Shown: piece after piece, positions 5,065 through 7,160 of the stretch
Position numbering within the stretch: the stretch's first letter is position 1
Layout of the letters: each line of letters opens with the position of its first letter
Assembly: GCA_023137655.1 (NCBI GenBank)
Contig: JAGLOT010000029.1
Location: forward strand, 1-7,160
Reading direction: 5' to 3'
From: Nanobdellota archaeon
Lineage (GTDB): Archaea > Nanobdellota > Nanobdellia > Woesearchaeales > BS150m-G63
DNA: 7,160 nucleotides
The notes under the pieces: model-generated
What the model saw: the letters and a program-made list of their open reading frames with translations, nothing else
Told to the model about the DNA's origin: nothing
Database searches by the model: none
Made by a program: the position numbers and the translations under genes

Positions 5065-6069
5065 ATGAACTCATATAGATCTACCAGTTATGAACTCCCG
5101 AATTATTTACAAAGTGGATATGTTAGAGGGTGTGATTTTAAACAACTTTCTTCGGCTACAAGCACATTACTGACTAAATCAGATAAATACCCAATTGATT
5201 TAGTTGAGGCTTTTCTCGATGCAGCTAAAGAAAGAGTTTCTAGTGAATTAATTGAAGGGGATAATACCTTTGCCATGGCAAGAACATTAGTTTATCGTTT
5301 AAATGGCAAAATTTTGAATAGCAAACAAGATTGGGACTCTGAAGGAAATCAAAAATTAATTTGCGAAGGATTTGGAATTGCATTGGATTCCAGTAAGCCT
5401 AAAGCAAGTGTTCAAAGCATGGTTTATTTAGAATTTGGAGGGTATTATGAAAGATTGTTTAGCCAAACTAAAAACTTATTATTTGCACAAAAATCATTAG
5501 ATTTGTATTCTAAAAGTGAAGAATTAGCACAAAAACCAAGATTTATGACTGATGCATTGTGTGCAAAATCTCGATTAATTGATAAGATTTTAAAAAGTCA
5601 TCCCTTGAAAACTTATTGGCAAGAAACTTCAAATGAAAATTATACTAAATTAAGGCAATCTATTGATTTCCCTCTTGAAAGTAGGGCATATTCCCTTGCA
5701 TTGTTACATGAATGTTTAATTAATGAATTTATGTTTTATAAAACAAAAGATGTTAAATTTGTTAATCTTGCAGCAGAAAGGCTATTAGAGTTAATTCATC
5801 TACCTAATAGTTCTAATGTAGAATATTGGGGTCGTATGGTGAGATCTGCAGGTCTTTGGAATTTTGCATTTCACTCTGAAAATGATCAATCTATTGGTGA
5901 AAAAGCAGCATCTTTATGGCTTATTTTAGGAGAAAATACATCATCAGGGGATAAAATCCGTTTGAAAATGAATTATGTAAAAGCAAATAGTATTTTGGAA
6001 AAATTACCTGATTTCCCTGACAGACCTAGATTAGTTGCAAAATTAATCTCTTTAGAGAATAGATTATGA
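5065..6069 (+). CDS. Uncharacterised helical-repeat (TPR-like) protein
   Basis: I do not recognise a family for this 334-residue protein. It appears almost entirely alpha-helical, with no signal peptide or membrane span. Residues about 117-155 (QSMVYLEFGGYYERLF followed by LLFAQKSLDLYSKSEELA) resemble a TPR-type helical pair, and residues about 207-245 (SRAYSLALLHECLINEFMFY then NLAAERLLELI) could be another. A further pair may lie at 277-315. Such solenoids usually mediate protein-protein binding. No catalytic motif is visible; cysteines at 23, 100, 166 and 217 are scattered. The ATG is fixed by the TATA box 25 bp upstream. The preceding nuclease gene ends 52 bp before, but the promoter in the gap argues for independent transcription. 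Confidence 0.8.
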   Translation: MNSYRSTSYELPNYLQSGYVRGCDFKQLSSATSTLLTKSDKYPIDLVEAFLDAAKERVSSELIEGDNTFAMARTLVYRLNGKILNSKQDWDSEGNQKLICEGFGIALDSSKPKASVQSMVYLEFGGYYERLFSQTKNLLFAQKSLDLYSKSEELAQKPRFMTDALCAKSRLIDKILKSHPLKTYWQETSNENYTKLRQSIDFPLESRAYSLALLHECLINEFMFYKTKDVKFVNLAAERLLELIHLPNSSNVEYWGRMVRSAGLWNFAFHSENDQSIGEKAASLWLILGENTSSGDKIRLKMNYVKANSILEKLPDFPDRPRLVAKLISLENRL

Positions 6070-6162
6070 TTAAATGAATAATATTATCCATATTTATCTT
6101 AATAAATAGAAGCATTTAAAAAGGGTGCATTTCTCTTCCCATATATCAGAAGATTATAATTA

Positions 6163-6170
6163 TTATATAC
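6163..6170 (+). promoter_or_regulatory. Probable TATA box of the cold-shock gene
   Basis: TTATATAC is centred about 53 bp before the ATG. Initiation near 6192 would give a leader of roughly 28 nt that includes the strong GGAGGG. A second candidate (CATTTAAAAA near 6113-6122) would give a leader of about 75-80 nt. Confidence 0.4.
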
Positions 6171-6208
6171 AAAAGTTATTTTATTAATTGATTTCTGAAA
6201 GATATTAT

Positions 6209-6214
6209 GGAGGG
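6209..6214 (+). promoter_or_regulatory. Strong Shine-Dalgarno sequence of the cold-shock gene
   Basis: GGAGGG lies 5 nt before the ATG at 6220, ideal placement for pairing with the 3' end of 16S rRNA. It is the clearest ribosome-binding site in the window and fixes the start. Confidence 0.8.
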
Positions 6215-6219
6215 ATAAA

Positions 6220-6411
6220 ATGAACGGAACAGTCCAAAAGTTTTTTGAAGACAAAGGATACGGCTTTATTGCTGGCGAAGATGGAAAAGAAATCTTTGTA
6301 CACGTATCTGCATTAGGAGAAGGAGTAACCTTACAAGAAGGAGACTCAGTATCATATGATGTAGAAGAAGGCGATAGAGGCTTAAAAGCAGTTAATGTCA
6401 AAAAAGAATAA
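6220..6411 (+). CDS. Cold-shock domain (CspA-family) protein
   Basis: The 63-residue product is a single cold-shock domain, a five-stranded OB-fold beta barrel. RNP1 appears as KGYGFIAG (residues 12-19) and RNP2 as EIFVHVSAL (about residues 24-32), followed by LQEGDSVSYDVEEGDRGLKAVNV, matching the family's C-terminal strands. The family binds single-stranded RNA or DNA cooperatively and acts as an RNA chaperone in the cytoplasm. Length and residue order match bacterial and archaeal CspA homologues; RNP2 has Val at the position that often follows His. Codon use is richer in GGC, GAC and GTA than in the neighbours, and the ribosome-binding site is strong, both suggesting high expression. The gene has its own probable promoter and terminator. 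Confidence 0.95.
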   Translation: MNGTVQKFFEDKGYGFIAGEDGKEIFVHVSALGEGVTLQEGDSVSYDVEEGDRGLKAVNVKKE

Positions 6412-6431
6412 TTGTAACCAATTATTTTTTT
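6407..6431 (+). terminator. Hairpin plus T run ending the cold-shock transcript
   Basis: AATAATTG (6407-6414) pairs perfectly with CAATTATT (6419-6426) around a TAAC loop and runs directly into seven T (6425-6431), with further T-rich sequence to about 6470. The 5' arm includes the TAA stop. Oligo-T tracts terminate archaeal transcription, so the T-rich region may matter more than the AT-rich stem. Confidence 0.7.
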
Positions 6432-6489
6432 AATATATTATTTTTTCTTTTTTTTAATTTCTTATTCTTTAACTACCAATAATAGAAAG

Positions 6490-6516
6490 TAATAAAAATA
6501 CATAAATTTAATTTAT
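6490..6516 (+). promoter_or_regulatory. Possible promoter of the 55/107-residue gene pair, with an inverted repeat
   Basis: AATAAAAATA (6491-6500) is centred about 25 bp before the ATG at 6521, the distance seen at other implied leaderless genes here. Directly after it ATAAATT and AATTTAT (6502-6508 and 6510-6516) form a perfect inverted repeat around one base. The box is a poor TATA match, and short AT-rich repeats are common by chance. Confidence 0.25.
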
Positions 6517-6520
6517 AATA

Positions 6521-6688
6521 ATGATAAATATTCGTTTAGGTATTTTTGACCTTGGTGGATTTCTTAGTGGCGATAAAATGCTTGCCTTTAGCGTAACAAC
6601 TGGTTATTATTCTAGAAAAATGCTTGAAGGAAAACAAAATGTTGATATAGTGAATCCCTTAAGTGATATTTTAAGTTATATAAAATGA
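6521..6688 (+). CDS. Small hypothetical protein (55 aa), ATGA-overlapping the next gene
   Basis: An ATG at 6521 opens 55 codons ending in a TGA at 6686-6688 that overlaps the next gene's ATG (6685) as ATGA, the usual signature of translational coupling. The protein begins MINIRLGIFDLGGFLSGDKM and continues AFSVTTGYYSRKMLEG, with a mix of hydrophobic, glycine and charged residues that looks like a small folded domain rather than random sequence. I recognise no family. There is no ribosome-binding site, in keeping with a leaderless mRNA. It could instead be the first half of a gene split by a frameshift, but the exact ATGA overlap argues for two cistrons. Confidence 0.6.
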   Translation: MINIRLGIFDLGGFLSGDKMLAFSVTTGYYSRKMLEGKQNVDIVNPLSDILSYIK

Positions 6689-7008
6689 AAGAAAGTCGTG
6701 GTGGAAAATATGGGAGAAATTCGGCACTTTGGATAGATTTTACAATTAATCAAATTCCAGAATGTCAAAGAGAAAATTATAGATCTCGCTTTATTAAAGA
6801 ATTAAAAGAATATTCTCTTATCCCTAGAAAAGAAGGGGCCCCTGTTAATGCAGGATGCGTTCATGAATTATCTGATTTAGTAGATGTAGATATTAATAAT
6901 CCAGAACAATTTGCTAAATTAGTAAAAGAAAGCATACATTTGATGTATCAGAAACAAACTTCTAAAAGGGTCTTAAAAGGCCTTTATGAAGGATTAAATG
7001 TTAATTAA
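6685..7008 (+). CDS. Hypothetical protein (107 aa), second gene of a coupled pair
   Basis: I do not recognise this protein. It begins MKESRGGKYGRNSALWIDFT, with a basic, glycine-containing N-terminus. A charged helical stretch follows (NYRSRFIKELKEYS, residues 31-44), then a GAPVNAGCVHELSD segment (51-64), and a helical C-terminal half (PEQFAKLVKESIHLMYQKQ and KRVLKGLYEGL). It has no signal peptide or membrane segment. Its start codon overlaps the stop of the 55-residue gene by ATGA, so translation is probably coupled and the products may act together. An inverted repeat covers its stop codon. The size and arrangement recall a two-gene module, but no toxin, antitoxin or DNA-binding motif is visible. 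Confidence 0.7.
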   Translation: MKESRGGKYGRNSALWIDFTINQIPECQRENYRSRFIKELKEYSLIPRKEGAPVNAGCVHELSDLVDVDINNPEQFAKLVKESIHLMYQKQTSKRVLKGLYEGLNVN

Positions 7009-7015
7009 AATTAAC
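7000..7015 (+). repeat. Inverted repeat over the stop codon of the 107-aa gene
   Basis: GTTAATT (7000-7006) and AATTAAC (7009-7015) are perfect inverted arms separated by two bases and include the TAA stop at 7006-7008. As RNA the loop would need to open a pair or two. No long T run follows, so terminator activity is doubtful. Confidence 0.35.
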
Positions 7016-7039
7016 TAAAAACAATATCAAATATTAAAA

Positions 7040-7082
7040 AACTAAGTATTTTAAAAATATTTTAGTTGCTTGATTATTTATT
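7040..7082. terminator. AT-rich stem-loop region, possible terminator at the end of the gene pair
   Basis: AACTAA (7040-7045) and TTAGTT (7062-7067) form the base of an imperfect hairpin whose stem can extend with TATTTT against AAAATA, allowing a G-T pair and a bulge. Downstream lies TTATTTATTTTT. If the minus-strand reading frame at the right edge is real, this lies between convergent genes and could serve both. Confidence 0.3.
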
Positions 7083-7160
7083 TTTAATCCATAATTTCTT
7101 GAAGAAAGGTAAAGATAATGTGGATAATATAAAAGCTATTGATGGCACAATTGAATTAAT
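7074..7160 (-). CDS. Possible C-terminus of a membrane protein (partial, enters from right edge)
   Basis: On the minus strand the frame is open from the window edge for 28 codons to a TAA at 7076..7074. It encodes a hydrophobic stretch (INSIVPSIAFILSTLSLPFF) followed by a basic tail (KKLWIKNK), resembling the last transmembrane helix and cytoplasmic end of a membrane protein. Leu is mostly TTA, as in neighbouring genes. A competing plus-strand frame through the same region could start at GTG 7120 (VDNIKAIDGTIEL). The stretch is too short to be sure of either. Confidence 0.35.
   Translation of the reverse strand: MNSIVPSIAFILSTLSLPFFKKLWIKNK

Noticed and set aside
6078..6087. Palindrome ATAATATTAT after the helical-repeat gene
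   Set aside because: A 10-bp A/T-only palindrome is expected often by chance in sequence this AT-rich, and no T run or promoter element is associated with it.
6099..6401. Minus-strand 100-codon open frame
   Set aside because: It is antisense to the cold-shock gene, with a serine/proline-rich translation typical of a reversed coding frame.
6521..7008. Toxin-antitoxin module
   Set aside because: Size and overlap would suit it, but neither protein shows a recognisable toxin, antitoxin or DNA-binding motif, so I kept it as a pair of unknown function.
7120..7160. Plus-strand gene starting at GTG 7120 (VDNIKAIDGTIEL)
   Set aside because: Plausible as an N-terminus, but GTG start, weak ribosome-binding context and only 13 codons visible. 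The minus-strand hydrophobic C-terminus with a basic tail and proper stop was slightly favoured.

Overview
The window is AT-rich (about 30% GC by eye) and gene-dense, with small genes and short gaps. Promoter architecture points to an archaeon: TATA-like boxes lie about 25 bp upstream of several start codons (implied leaderless transcripts) and there is no convincing -35/-10 pattern. Many short proteins of unknown function, a solitary cold-shock domain protein, a ThpR-type RNA cyclic phosphodiesterase and a C-terminal J-domain protein would suit an AT-rich, small-genome archaeal lineage such as the DPANN groups Woesearchaeota/Pacearchaeota. That lineage is inference. A bacterium-like lipobox and the DnaQ-type exonuclease mean a bacterial source cannot be formally excluded.

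Layout. Positions 1-2936 carry four minus-strand genes: a lipoprotein with a coiled-coil tail that runs off the left edge, a J-domain protein, a DEDDh 3'-5' exonuclease, and an unknown protein with a tandem hexapeptide repeat. A divergent promoter region (2937-3036) separates these from a plus-strand series: thpR, an unknown acidic protein with two ChaB-like repeats, a PD-(D/E)XK nuclease-fold protein, a helical TPR-like protein, and a cold-shock protein. Last comes an ATGA-coupled pair of 55 and 107 residues. A hydrophobic minus-strand C-terminus may enter from the right edge.

Functional reading. Several products act on nucleic acids (DEDDh exonuclease, PD-(D/E)XK protein, ThpR, cold-shock protein), but most have their own promoters. 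Only thpR with the ChaB-like gene, and the 55/107-residue pair, look like operons. I see no integrase, transposase, CRISPR array, tRNA or rRNA, and nothing that establishes a complete new defence or mobile system. The points most worth a second look are the duplicated ChaB-like protein, the small ATGA-coupled pair, the single-gene PD-(D/E)XK unit with a perfect palindrome upstream, the helical protein at 5065-6069, inverted repeats straddling stop codons, and the contrast between implied leaderless genes and the strongly Shine-Dalgarno-led cold-shock gene.
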